Shown here: one piece after another, positions 36,683 through 44,245 of the stretch
How positions within the stretch are numbered: the stretch's first letter is position 1
How the letters are laid out: every line of letters begins with the position of its first letter
Source of the DNA: Paenibacillus sp. yr247
GTDB taxonomy: Bacteria > Bacillota > Bacilli > Paenibacillales > NBRC-103111
Length of the DNA: 64,000 bases
NCBI RefSeq assembly: GCF_900103825.1
Contig: NZ_FNIF01000003.1
Location: forward strand, 210,947 to 274,946
Direction of reading: 5' to 3'
The notes under the pieces: model-generated
What the model was told of the DNA's origin: nothing
Seen by the model: the letters and a program-made list of their open reading frames with translations, nothing else
Database searches by the model: none
Program-made: the position numbers and the translations under genes

Positions 36683-38786
36683 ACACACGTTCCACTTTAA
36701 CTGCACAAATTTTAAACTCGGGCATCCGACTCGTTGGATCCAGCGCATCATTCGTTAATAAATTGATCGAATGCTCATCGCCCCAATGAAAGGGTACAAA
36801 TACAGTACGAGGCTGAATGCCTTCCGTCACTTTGACTGCGAAGATTAAGGATCCACGACGGCTTGTAATACGGATCTTGTTATCCAGACCCAGACCGATT
36901 CGCTTAGCGAGCCAAGGATGAATCTCGGCTACGGGAACGGGAGCCTTCTTATTCAATGCTTTCGTTCGACGTGTTTGTACGCCGCTTAAATAATGATTCG
37001 CAAGTCGCCCTGTTGTTAGCACAAAAGGATAATCCGAATCGATTGGTTCTGCCGGCATTTTCGGCTTAATACCAAACAATCTAGCTTTGCCATCTGGGTG
37101 ATGAAACCGATCCCCGAATAACTGCGGCGTTCCTGGGTGATCAGGAGCTGGACAAGGCCAGAATATGCCTTTCTCCTCTTGAAGTCTTTGGTATGTAATG
37201 CCGCTGTAGTCGGCTTTCCCTCCGGCCGTAGCAGCCGCTAGTTCGCGAAACACTCCTTCAATACCTGCATATTGAAAATAGGCGCCACGCCCCAACGCTT
37301 CCGCTAGCTGACATATAATTTGGTAGTCAAGTTTACTGTTCCCCGGCAGCTCCATCGCTTTCTGCCGGTGGAACACACGACCTTCCAGATTGGTCATCGT
37401 GCCTTCCGCTTCAGCAAAAGAAGACCCTGGTAACAAATAGTGGGCATAACGTGCCGTTTCAGTTTCGAACATGTCAACGACAACAAGCAATTCCAGCTTT
37501 TGCAGCGCCCGCTCTACCATTCGGTTATTCGGGCTGGATACAAGTGGATTCGATCCAAGGACGATTAGAGCCTTGATTTCGCCTTGATCTACCTTTTGCA
37601 GCAGCTCATAGGCGGAAACTCCTTTGCCGGGCAGGTCACTCGGATCGATTCCCCATACCTTGGCAACATGCTCACGAGCAGCCGGATCTTCAATTAAACG
37701 GTAGCCTGGAAGTTGGTCCGCCTTTTGTCCATGCTCGCGTCCGCCTTGACCGTTGGCTTGGCCGGTTACTGCACCGTAGCCGCAGCCTTTGCGCCCTATT
37801 TTACCGGTGACCAATGCCAAATTAATATAATTCAGTGTGTTCTCTACACCGTTCACTTGCTGTTCCAAGCCGCGTGCTGTAAGCACAATCCCTGTCTCCG
37901 CCTTAGCGAATCCACGAGCAATGGTACGAATAACAGCTTCCAGAACACCGGTTAGCTCCTCCACTCTGGCTGGCGTGAAAGGCTGAACCGTTTCCTTCAA
38001 CTGCTCGAAACCAACCGTACGTTCTCGAATGAAACGATCATTGAAGAGCTTCTCCTCCACCATGACATGCAGGAGTCCGTTTATAAACACGGAGTCGAAT
38101 CCCGGTTGTATACGCACATGGATATCGGCTGCCTTCGAGGTCATCGTATTCCGCGGATCGATCGTAATGATCACAGCGCCTTTTTTCTTCGCTTCGAGTA
38201 AATAAGGCATCATTGTCGGCTGGCATTCAGCAATATTCGTACCTGCGAGAATAATATATTTAGCATTCGGTATTTCCGTTAAAGGCATCGTCATCCCGCG
38301 ATCGATTCCGAATGCTTGATTACTGGCTGCCGCCGCTGAAGACATACAGTATCGGCCATTGTAATCAATAAATTTAGACCTCAGCGCTACACGAGTGAAC
38401 TTTCCAAGCAAGTAACAAACTTCATTAGTTAATGATCCGCCACCGTACACACCAATTGTATCAGGACCATACTCAGCTTGCAGGCCTTGGATACGCTGAG
38501 CAATGTCATCAAACGCGTGATTCCATGTTACGGATTGCCACCGACTCGGTTCACCCTCTGCCCTGGCCAAGGGCTCGAGAATCCGATCAGAATGAAGCAC
38601 ATGATCCAGTGCGTTCAATCCTTTCTGACAGAGACGGCTAGTCGCTACAGGAAAATTCGGACTTGGTTTAATCGTGAGACCTGACGTCTTCTCACCCGGA
38701 ATAATCTCCAGTCCGCACTGCATGCTGCAGAAGCAACAATGGGAGGAGGGTTGTTCTGTAGGCAATGTTAGTATTGGTGATTTCAA
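36681..38786 (-). CDS. nasC: assimilatory nitrate reductase, molybdopterin subunit
   Basis: 701 residues. The N-terminal [4Fe-4S] ligands are C17, C20, C24 and C53 (C-x2-C-x3-C-x28-C). The bis-MGD oxidoreductase body follows (GVYGGGSLTNEVCYLLGKF, SNPLVSSPNN) and a dinucleotide-binding tail domain from about 590 (TTGRLANHYLSG). It reduces nitrate to nitrite in the cytoplasm. The start is a TTG with GGGGGTGGG 5 bp upstream. Fourth gene after the transporter, nirB and nirD. A NasB-like flavoprotein donor gene is not seen, so the electron donor is unclear. Confidence 0.93.
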   Translation of the reverse strand: MKSPILTLPTEQPSSHCCFCSMQCGLEIIPGEKTSGLTIKPSPNFPVATSRLCQKGLNALDHVLHSDRILEPLARAEGEPSRWQSVTWNHAFDDIAQRIQGLQAEYGPDTIGVYGGGSLTNEVCYLLGKFTRVALRSKFIDYNGRYCMSSAAAASNQAFGIDRGMTMPLTEIPNAKYIILAGTNIAECQPTMMPYLLEAKKKGAVIITIDPRNTMTSKAADIHVRIQPGFDSVFINGLLHVMVEEKLFNDRFIRERTVGFEQLKETVQPFTPARVEELTGVLEAVIRTIARGFAKAETGIVLTARGLEQQVNGVENTLNYINLALVTGKIGRKGCGYGAVTGQANGQGGREHGQKADQLPGYRLIEDPAAREHVAKVWGIDPSDLPGKGVSAYELLQKVDQGEIKALIVLGSNPLVSSPNNRMVERALQKLELLVVVDMFETETARYAHYLLPGSSFAEAEGTMTNLEGRVFHRQKAMELPGNSKLDYQIICQLAEALGRGAYFQYAGIEGVFRELAAATAGGKADYSGITYQRLQEEKGIFWPCPAPDHPGTPQLFGDRFHHPDGKARLFGIKPKMPAEPIDSDYPFVLTTGRLANHYLSGVQTRRTKALNKKAPVPVAEIHPWLAKRIGLGLDNKIRITSRRGSLIFAVKVTEGIQPRTVFVPFHWGDEHSINLLTNDALDPTSRMPEFKICAVKVERV

Positions 38787-38852
38787 TGCGTCCCACCCCC
38801 GATGATAAAGCTCTCTTTAGAGTTTTAATTATACTTTGTGGTCAAAATAGCG

Positions 38853-39203
38853 TTAGCAGGCCATTTCTTTTTTTATCGGAAATCCAATAAACACCGTTCC
38901 TTCATGAATTTTCGTCGAATACGTTTGTACGCAGCCTGTATCCGGAGCCTGAACAAGACCGGAAGGAAGGTGAATCTTGCGATCATGCATCGGACAGAAG
39001 ATATGATCATCACATACAATTCCTTCAGCAAGGACGCCCTCTTTATGGGGACAACGGTTCTGAATCGCTTGAAGCTTGCCGCTTTTCAACTTGAAAAGTG
39101 CAACCTCTTCCCCTTGATATCGAATTGTTTTCCCTGTGTTTACGGCTAAATCCTCATAAGAAACGGCCTGCACCCAAATCATATGCTCCTCTTGTGTTTT
39201 CAT
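38853..39203 (-). CDS. nirD: nitrite reductase small subunit (Rieske-type NirD)
   Basis: 116 residues. All four Rieske ligands are present: C51 and H53 in CPHKEG, C70 and H73 in CPMHDRK. It should therefore bind a [2Fe-2S] cluster, unlike enterobacterial NirD that lost them. Partner of NirB in ammonia-forming nitrite reduction. AGGAGGAG precedes the ATG; 25 bp after nirB. Confidence 0.93.
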   Translation of the reverse strand: MKTQEEHMIWVQAVSYEDLAVNTGKTIRYQGEEVALFKLKSGKLQAIQNRCPHKEGVLAEGIVCDDHIFCPMHDRKIHLPSGLVQAPDTGCVQTYSTKIHEGTVFIGFPIKKEMAC

Positions 39204-39228
39204 AGTCTGCTCCTCCTGGGCGATTTAA

Positions 39229-41652
39229 TTAATTAAGCTCTACGACTTCATAAAGGTCACGCTGAATTTTTTTGCTATCAATCGCTTGTTTCCAAGGGTC
39301 CTTCGTCACAGAAAGCGCAAGATCCATCCGAGCGCACAATTGTTTGCGTTCTTCTTCATTTTCTACCACTTCACGAATATGCCCGATACCAAGTCGGTAC
39401 ACCCACTCACTTGTGCGCTCACCATATTTACCTGTTTCGCGGTAGTACTGCAAGTAAGCTTCTGTATATTCGATAATTTCTTGCTCTGTTTTGACGGTAG
39501 TCAAGAGGTCGCCAACGCGTACCTTCACACCGCCATTTCCTCCGGCATACAGCTCCCAACCGCCATCTACCGATACAACCCCTAAGTCTTTAATGCCTGA
39601 TTCCGCACAATTTCGAGGACATCCCGATACAGCTAGCTTTACTTTGGCAGGTGTGTTCAAGCGTTCAAAACGTTTCTCCAGCTCGATCCCTACGCCCATC
39701 GCATCACCTGTACCAAATCGGCAGAAGGTTTCACCCACGCACGTTTTTACAGTACGCAAGGCTTTACCGTAAGCATAACCAGAAGGCATATCCAGGGCTT
39801 CCCACATCGCTGTAAGATCTTCTTTCTTCACACCTAGCAAGTCGAGACGCTGTCCACCAGTAAACTTCACTGTGGGGACATTGAACTGTTCAGCTACTTC
39901 TGCAATCCTCTTCAACTCAGCAGGATTCGTTACACCGCCATAAATCCGTGGAACAACCGAATACGTACCGTCCTTCTGGATATTGGCATGCATACGTTCA
40001 TTTACAAAACGTGAGGTACTATCGTCTTTATAAGTTTCAGGGCTAACCATACCCAAATAATAGTTGAGGGCAGGACGGCATTTCGAGCATCCTTCTTCAT
40101 TTTTCCAACCAAGCACGTTCATCACTTCACGAACATGAGATAAACCTTTTTCACGAATCGCTGTAACAACCTCATCCCGTGTATGGTCTGTACAAGCGCA
40201 AATCGACTCTTTAGCTGCGTTCTTATCATAGGAAGAACCTAATGTAAAAGCCAACAAATCACTTACCAGTGGCTTACAACCACCGCAAGAGCGGGAAGCC
40301 GTCGTACAATTTTTGACTTCGTCGACTGTGGTTAATCCTTGATCCTTAATTGCTGAACAGATGGTTCCTTTGGTGACGCCGTTACAACCGCAAATAATCG
40401 CATCGTTTTTCATTTCAGCAACACCCGATGCCGCTCCACTGCCACCCGAGGCATCCGTCAATATCGCCGTTTTCCCCATGCCGCTAATATCGGTTTCTTC
40501 CCGAATCATTTGCATTAGCCTCGTACCATCCGACGTATCTCCGAAGAGAACCGCACCGATGATCTTATTGTCTTTAATCACTACTTTCTTATAGACGCCG
40601 GTGAATTCATCATGAATGCGAATGGCTTTCGTTCCTTCCGCATCGCCGAACTGTCCACCTGAGAATACATCTACACCGGATACTTTAAGCTTCGTATAAA
40701 GGATGGATCCTTCATAGGGTCCCGTCTCCAAGCCCGCCAAATGTTTAGCAAGTACAGCACCTTGCTCGTAAAGAGGCGCTACCAGTCCGTATGCGATACC
40801 TCGATGCATGGCGCATTCTCCAACCGCATAGACATTCGCAATACTCGTTTGCAAATAATCATTCACGATGATGCCCGGATTGCACTCAACGCCAGCCTTC
40901 TTCGCGAGCTCTACATTTGGACGAATACCTACGGCCATCACGATCAGATCTGCCTCAGCAACGGTACCATCTTTGAATTTCAAGCCAGTCACCCGCTTGT
41001 CACCTATGATTTCTGCTGATTGCTTCTCGAGCAAGAAGTTGATACCTTGCTCTTCAAGCGCTGCTTGCAACATTTTGGAAGCCGTTCGATCAAGCTGACG
41101 CTCCATAATGGTATCCACGATATGAACAACATCCACTTTCATACCTAAGTTAAGGAAGCCCCTTGCTGCTTCTAATCCAAGCAAGCCCCCACCAATAACG
41201 ATCGCTTTTTTATACTTTTTAGCGGACTCGATCATGATCTCGCAATCACGAATGGTCCGGTAAGCCATAACCCCTTCTTTATCAGCTCCAGGCATTGGAA
41301 TCATAAAGGGGTTAGACCCTGTGGCCAAAATTAATTTATCATAGGAAACCGTTAGCCCTTTATCGCTCGTTACCGTTTGCGCGGTCGTATCAATGTCAGT
41401 GACCGTCTGGTTTATATGAAGGGTGATGTGGTTGTTCGCATACCACTCATAGGGATGAATGACGATATCCTCTACTTTGGAATCTCCGGCAAGTACGTAG
41501 GACAATAAGATTCTGTTGTAGTTCGGATGCGGTTCACTGCCAAAAATCGTAACCTCATATTTATCAGGTGTAAGTTTAAGTAAATGTTCAACTGCGTTAA
41601 CGCCCGCCATTCCGTTTCCGACCAGGACCAACTTCTCTTTTTTGTATGTCAT
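39229..41652 (-). CDS. nirB: NAD(P)H-dependent nitrite reductase large subunit
   Basis: 807 residues. An FAD/NAD(P) reductase domain (LVLVGNGMAGVNAVEHLL; AIVIGGGLLGLEAARG) comes first. A BFD-type [2Fe-2S] domain follows (CGCNGVTKGTICSAI ... SCGGC), then a second Cys-rich copy (CACTDHTRDEVV ... GCSKC). Last is the sulfite/nitrite reductase domain with siroheme-[4Fe-4S] ligands in CVGETFCRFG and SGCPRNCAES. It reduces nitrite to ammonium in the cytoplasm. The frame is open to 41871, but AAAGGA lies 8 bp before the ATG at 41652. Siroheme can come from the cobA/sirC functions at 1.3-4.5 kb. Confidence 0.95.
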   Translation of the reverse strand: MTYKKEKLVLVGNGMAGVNAVEHLLKLTPDKYEVTIFGSEPHPNYNRILLSYVLAGDSKVEDIVIHPYEWYANNHITLHINQTVTDIDTTAQTVTSDKGLTVSYDKLILATGSNPFMIPMPGADKEGVMAYRTIRDCEIMIESAKKYKKAIVIGGGLLGLEAARGFLNLGMKVDVVHIVDTIMERQLDRTASKMLQAALEEQGINFLLEKQSAEIIGDKRVTGLKFKDGTVAEADLIVMAVGIRPNVELAKKAGVECNPGIIVNDYLQTSIANVYAVGECAMHRGIAYGLVAPLYEQGAVLAKHLAGLETGPYEGSILYTKLKVSGVDVFSGGQFGDAEGTKAIRIHDEFTGVYKKVVIKDNKIIGAVLFGDTSDGTRLMQMIREETDISGMGKTAILTDASGGSGAASGVAEMKNDAIICGCNGVTKGTICSAIKDQGLTTVDEVKNCTTASRSCGGCKPLVSDLLAFTLGSSYDKNAAKESICACTDHTRDEVVTAIREKGLSHVREVMNVLGWKNEEGCSKCRPALNYYLGMVSPETYKDDSTSRFVNERMHANIQKDGTYSVVPRIYGGVTNPAELKRIAEVAEQFNVPTVKFTGGQRLDLLGVKKEDLTAMWEALDMPSGYAYGKALRTVKTCVGETFCRFGTGDAMGVGIELEKRFERLNTPAKVKLAVSGCPRNCAESGIKDLGVVSVDGGWELYAGGNGGVKVRVGDLLTTVKTEQEIIEYTEAYLQYYRETGKYGERTSEWVYRLGIGHIREVVENEEERKQLCARMDLALSVTKDPWKQAIDSKKIQRDLYEVVELN

Positions 41653-41761
41653 TGTGATCATCCTTTCCATCCGTTTCCTATCAAGAAGTATTGATTTTGG
41701 TAAAAGTGGGCCATTCGGGAACTGACGTCCCCAAATGACAAAATTGGGATATGGAGCTTGA

Positions 41762-41838
41762 GTAGTTCCAATTGAACTACCAAAGACGGTTAGTCGTAAA
41801 CGTCTTTGCCCATGCAGCCTGAACACGCAAGCTGCATG
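41762..41838 (-). other. three consecutive hairpins between the nitrate transporter gene and nirB
   Basis: Back-to-back stems: 41811-41818/41831-41838 (CATGCAGC/GCTGCATG), 41781-41788/41801-41808 (CAAAGACG/CGTCTTTG) and 41762-41768/41774-41780 (GTAGTTC/GAACTAC). None is followed by a U-run, so they are not plain terminators. They could be mRNA-processing or stability elements inside the operon. The 246-bp gap also leaves room for a promoter, but I see none that is convincing. Confidence 0.5.
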
Positions 41839-41898
41839 AGCAAAAGCTTTTACGCTTATGCAACTGACCATTCACGATCAGCCGCCCCAGCCTATTAC

Positions 41899-43140
41899 TT
41901 AGGCATGCACACTATCCAAAGATGCCGGTGTTGCCTTCACTTTACCGCCTTCGCCAATCCAACTGCGCTTCCATTGTCCTTGTACAACGGCAATCAACAA
42001 GAGACATATAATCGCAATACCACTCAAGATTAGAAAGCCTGGTGTGAAAGAACCTGTCGCTAGTTTCAAATTGCCGAGAATTTTGGGCAAGAAATAACCG
42101 CCCAAACCGCCTGCTGCTCCAACAATTCCCGTTATAACACCAATTTCCGTCTTGAAACGCTGCGGAACGAGTTGGAAAACCGATCCATTCCCCATACCGA
42201 AAGCCATCATGGCGATGAAGAGCATGACTGTTGTCATGGTAAGAGAAGGAAGTGTAGAGATTCCAGCCATCATCAAACCGACAACGCCATAAAGTACCAT
42301 CAGCATCCGAATACCGCCTATTTTATCAGCAAGCCAGCCGCCTACCGGGCGGAAGAAGCTTCCACCGATTACGCATAAGGTAGTAAAATCAGCGGCACGA
42401 ACCGGTGATAAACCGTATTGGGTATTGAAGAAAATGGTTAAATAAGATGCCATACCAACGAAACCGCCGAACGTCACACTATATAAAATGCAGAACAACC
42501 AGGAATCCTTCTGTTTCAATACTTTGCCATATTCAGCAATTGTTTTCGGTGCCGGTTTATTGGGACTATCCTTCGCCAACACGCTAAAGATGATAAGCGT
42601 TAGCGCAATTGGAATCATCGCGATCCCAAAAACAACATGCCAATCACCATAATGTTGAGCAATTCTGTTTGCAAACAAAGTAGCGAAGATCGTACCGCTA
42701 TTCCCCGCTCCTGCAATCCCCATCGCTAATCCTTGATACTGCGGCGGGTACCAGCTGCTGGCGAGTGGCAGTGCTGCTGCAAAACTTGCTCCCGCAATAC
42801 CGAGCATCAATGCCACGAAGTACATATCACCCATCGTGTTAGCGAACTGCCAGCCCCAGAATAAAGGGATTAAGGTTAACGTCAGTCCGATTTGTCCAGT
42901 AAGCTTAGGACCTATCTTATCTGTCAAAACACCTAGTACCAGTCTTAGCACCGCTCCCCCCAAGGTAGGTAAAGCAACGAGATTCGCCTTTTCTGCAGCG
43001 TTCAAATGAAAATCATTAGCCAGAATAACCGCTAATGGTCCAAGAAGAACCCAAACCATGAAGCTCATGTCAAAATACAAGAATGAACTGAACAATGACC
43101 CTTTGTGTCCTACTTGCATAAAGCTTTTCCGATCAACCAT
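41899..43140 (-). CDS. nitrate/nitrite transporter, MFS (NarK/NasA family)
   Basis: 413 residues with about 12 hydrophobic segments. Conserved positions of the nitrate porter family are recognisable: FMVWVLLGPLAVIL in the first segment, GAGNSGTIFATLFANRIA, and the glycine-rich GIVGAAGGLGGYFLP in the second half. It imports nitrate across the cell membrane. AAAGGAGAGGG precedes the ATG. First gene of the nitrate operon, behind an attenuator leader. Confidence 0.93.
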   Translation of the reverse strand: MVDRKSFMQVGHKGSLFSSFLYFDMSFMVWVLLGPLAVILANDFHLNAAEKANLVALPTLGGAVLRLVLGVLTDKIGPKLTGQIGLTLTLIPLFWGWQFANTMGDMYFVALMLGIAGASFAAALPLASSWYPPQYQGLAMGIAGAGNSGTIFATLFANRIAQHYGDWHVVFGIAMIPIALTLIIFSVLAKDSPNKPAPKTIAEYGKVLKQKDSWLFCILYSVTFGGFVGMASYLTIFFNTQYGLSPVRAADFTTLCVIGGSFFRPVGGWLADKIGGIRMLMVLYGVVGLMMAGISTLPSLTMTTVMLFIAMMAFGMGNGSVFQLVPQRFKTEIGVITGIVGAAGGLGGYFLPKILGNLKLATGSFTPGFLILSGIAIICLLLIAVVQGQWKRSWIGEGGKVKATPASLDSVHA

Positions 43141-43204
43141 GCTTTCCCTCTCCTTTTATGAGGCTTTCCGCCTTCTTTTTTTCCTACCCAAACGTGATTC
43201 TTTG

Positions 43205-43255
43205 ACAGAAAAGGCCGACAAACATACCCTTACACGCGCGGGATGTTTATCGGCC
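43205..43255 (-). terminator. leader terminator (attenuator) of the nitrate operon
   Basis: Minus strand GGCCGATAAACAT pairs with ATGTTTGTCGGCC (13 pairs, one wobble), the loop itself holding CCC/GGG, then TTTTCTGT. It lies inside the leader, 65 bp before the transporter start, so transcription must be allowed through it for expression. Confidence 0.85.
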
Positions 43256-43354
43256 TCTTTGCCACCGCTGCCACATCATCGTGAACAGCATGTTAGATGA
43301 TATTCGGTAAATAGAACATAAATAGCCCATCCGGTTACGTATTTGTAAGGGGAT

Positions 43355-43392
43355 AGGCGCCATTGCCTTCGTCAGAGGCACATCATTGTGCC
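43355..43392 (-). promoter_or_regulatory. ANTAR-type double hexaloop RNA element
   Basis: Hairpin 1: GGCAC-AAUGAU-GUGCC. Linker of 8 nt. Hairpin 2: AGGC-AAUGGC-GCCU. Both have six-base loops with A at position 1 and G at position 4, the published recognition pattern of ANTAR-domain antiterminators. Hairpin 1 starts about 7 nt after the predicted transcription start. The 3' arm of hairpin 2 can alternatively pair as GCCTATCC (43358-43351) with GGATGGGC (43332-43325), so the two states exclude each other. Confidence 0.75.
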
Positions 43393-43405
43393 GATTTCTA
43401 ATTTG

Positions 43406-43434
43406 ATTATAGTATGACATTTCGTGCATGTCAA
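43406..43434 (-). promoter_or_regulatory. sigma-A promoter of the nitrate operon
   Basis: Minus strand TTGACA, 17 bp, TATAAT: perfect consensus. The spacer carries the inverted repeat TGACAT-GCACGAA-ATGTCA, which includes part of the -35, a possible repressor site. Confidence 0.85.
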
Positions 43435-43445
43435 TAAACATAACA
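43429..43445. promoter_or_regulatory. GlnR/TnrA-type nitrogen control box
   Basis: TGTCAATAAACATAACA fits TGTNA-N7-TNACA exactly. It overlaps the -35 of the nitrate operon promoter and faces the divergent ANTAR gene, so GlnR bound here could block or influence both. Confidence 0.7.
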
Positions 43446-43494
43446 CAAAAAAATCGCATATGAGATTCCCTATAACATATCGACAAAATTTAAA

Positions 43495-43522
43495 TTCATA
43501 TGCTATAGTAATGCCGTATAAT
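43495..43522 (+). promoter_or_regulatory. possible promoter of the ANTAR gene
   Basis: TTCATA, 16 bp, TATAAT, about 70 bp before the start codon. Good -10, mediocre -35. The rest of the 454-bp gap between the transporter gene and this gene holds the leader elements listed separately. Confidence 0.5.
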
Positions 43523-43594
43523 AAATCATTTCACCAAATAAACCTTACATAAAGTTCCCATTAGGTGAGAAGTATCCACGATGGAGGTATTCAA

Positions 43595-44245
43595 ATGTTG
43601 CAATCATTTATACTGATCGACGAGTTTAAACAAACTCGCTCAGCTACCTCCACCTCGTCATCGACTACCGAGCTGAATTTTTCTGATAATAGAAAGGAAT
43701 CCTTACCTGAAAAGATGCTGAAGGATTTGGGATTTCGTATATATGCAGCGTCTAGTGTAAAAGAAATTTCATTTATGATCCCCAAGGTCGATGCTGTATT
43801 ATTATCAGTAGGCCCTGATCAAGTGGAGACATGGCGTTCGCGTGTGCTTACTCATCGAAGCCTTCCTCTCTTCTGGTGGTGTGACGCTCACACTTTTCCT
43901 TCAAATGAATGTAGAATAGATGCAGGTATTGATGGTTTAATTGGATCAATGATGAGTCCTCTTGAAATTCACTGTGCTCTGCTCCTTGGCATGAATCATT
44001 ATTTCCAACGAACCGAGTGGCAGCAAGAGCGCGAACAACTTCTCTCCAAACTTGAGGAGCGCAAATGGGTCGATCAGGCAAAGCGAATCTTATGTGAAAT
44101 TAAAGGTATCTCCGAAGCGGAGGCTTACGATTTTTTGCGTAAACAAGCCATGAATGAACGTAAACGTATGGTAGACGTCGCTACCTCCATCGTCAAGGTG
44201 TATCAAATACTACAGGATCAGAACCAAGGAGGGCGCAAACGATGA
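43595..44245 (+). CDS. ANTAR-domain RNA-binding antiterminator (NasT-like)
   Basis: 216 residues. The C-terminal ANTAR domain (about 147-203) shows the conserved L-x2-LEERKWVDQAKRIL and EAEAYDFLRKQAMNERKRMVDVA. The N-terminal part (1-130) resembles a degenerate receiver domain (FILIDE, VDAVLLSVGP, LFWWCDA). It lacks a clear phospho-acceptor aspartate set and carries a Ser/Thr-rich insert near 14-25. GGAGG precedes the ATG at 43595. Divergent from the nitrate operon, whose leader has a matching double-hexaloop target, so it probably allows readthrough of the attenuator. Its stop overlaps the next gene by 4 bp. Confidence 0.88.
   Translation: MLQSFILIDEFKQTRSATSTSSSTTELNFSDNRKESLPEKMLKDLGFRIYAASSVKEISFMIPKVDAVLLSVGPDQVETWRSRVLTHRSLPLFWWCDAHTFPSNECRIDAGIDGLIGSMMSPLEIHCALLLGMNHYFQRTEWQQEREQLLSKLEERKWVDQAKRILCEIKGISEAEAYDFLRKQAMNERKRMVDVATSIVKVYQILQDQNQGGRKR

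Noticed and set aside
41653-41871. N-terminal extension of nirB
   Set aside because: The extra 73 residues are not NirB-like and run through the three-hairpin gap; AAAGGA supports the internal ATG.
41653-41898. Second ANTAR double hexaloop before nirB
   Set aside because: The loops there are not six bases with A1 and G4, except for chance near-fits such as GTGAAT, and there is no terminator with a U-run.
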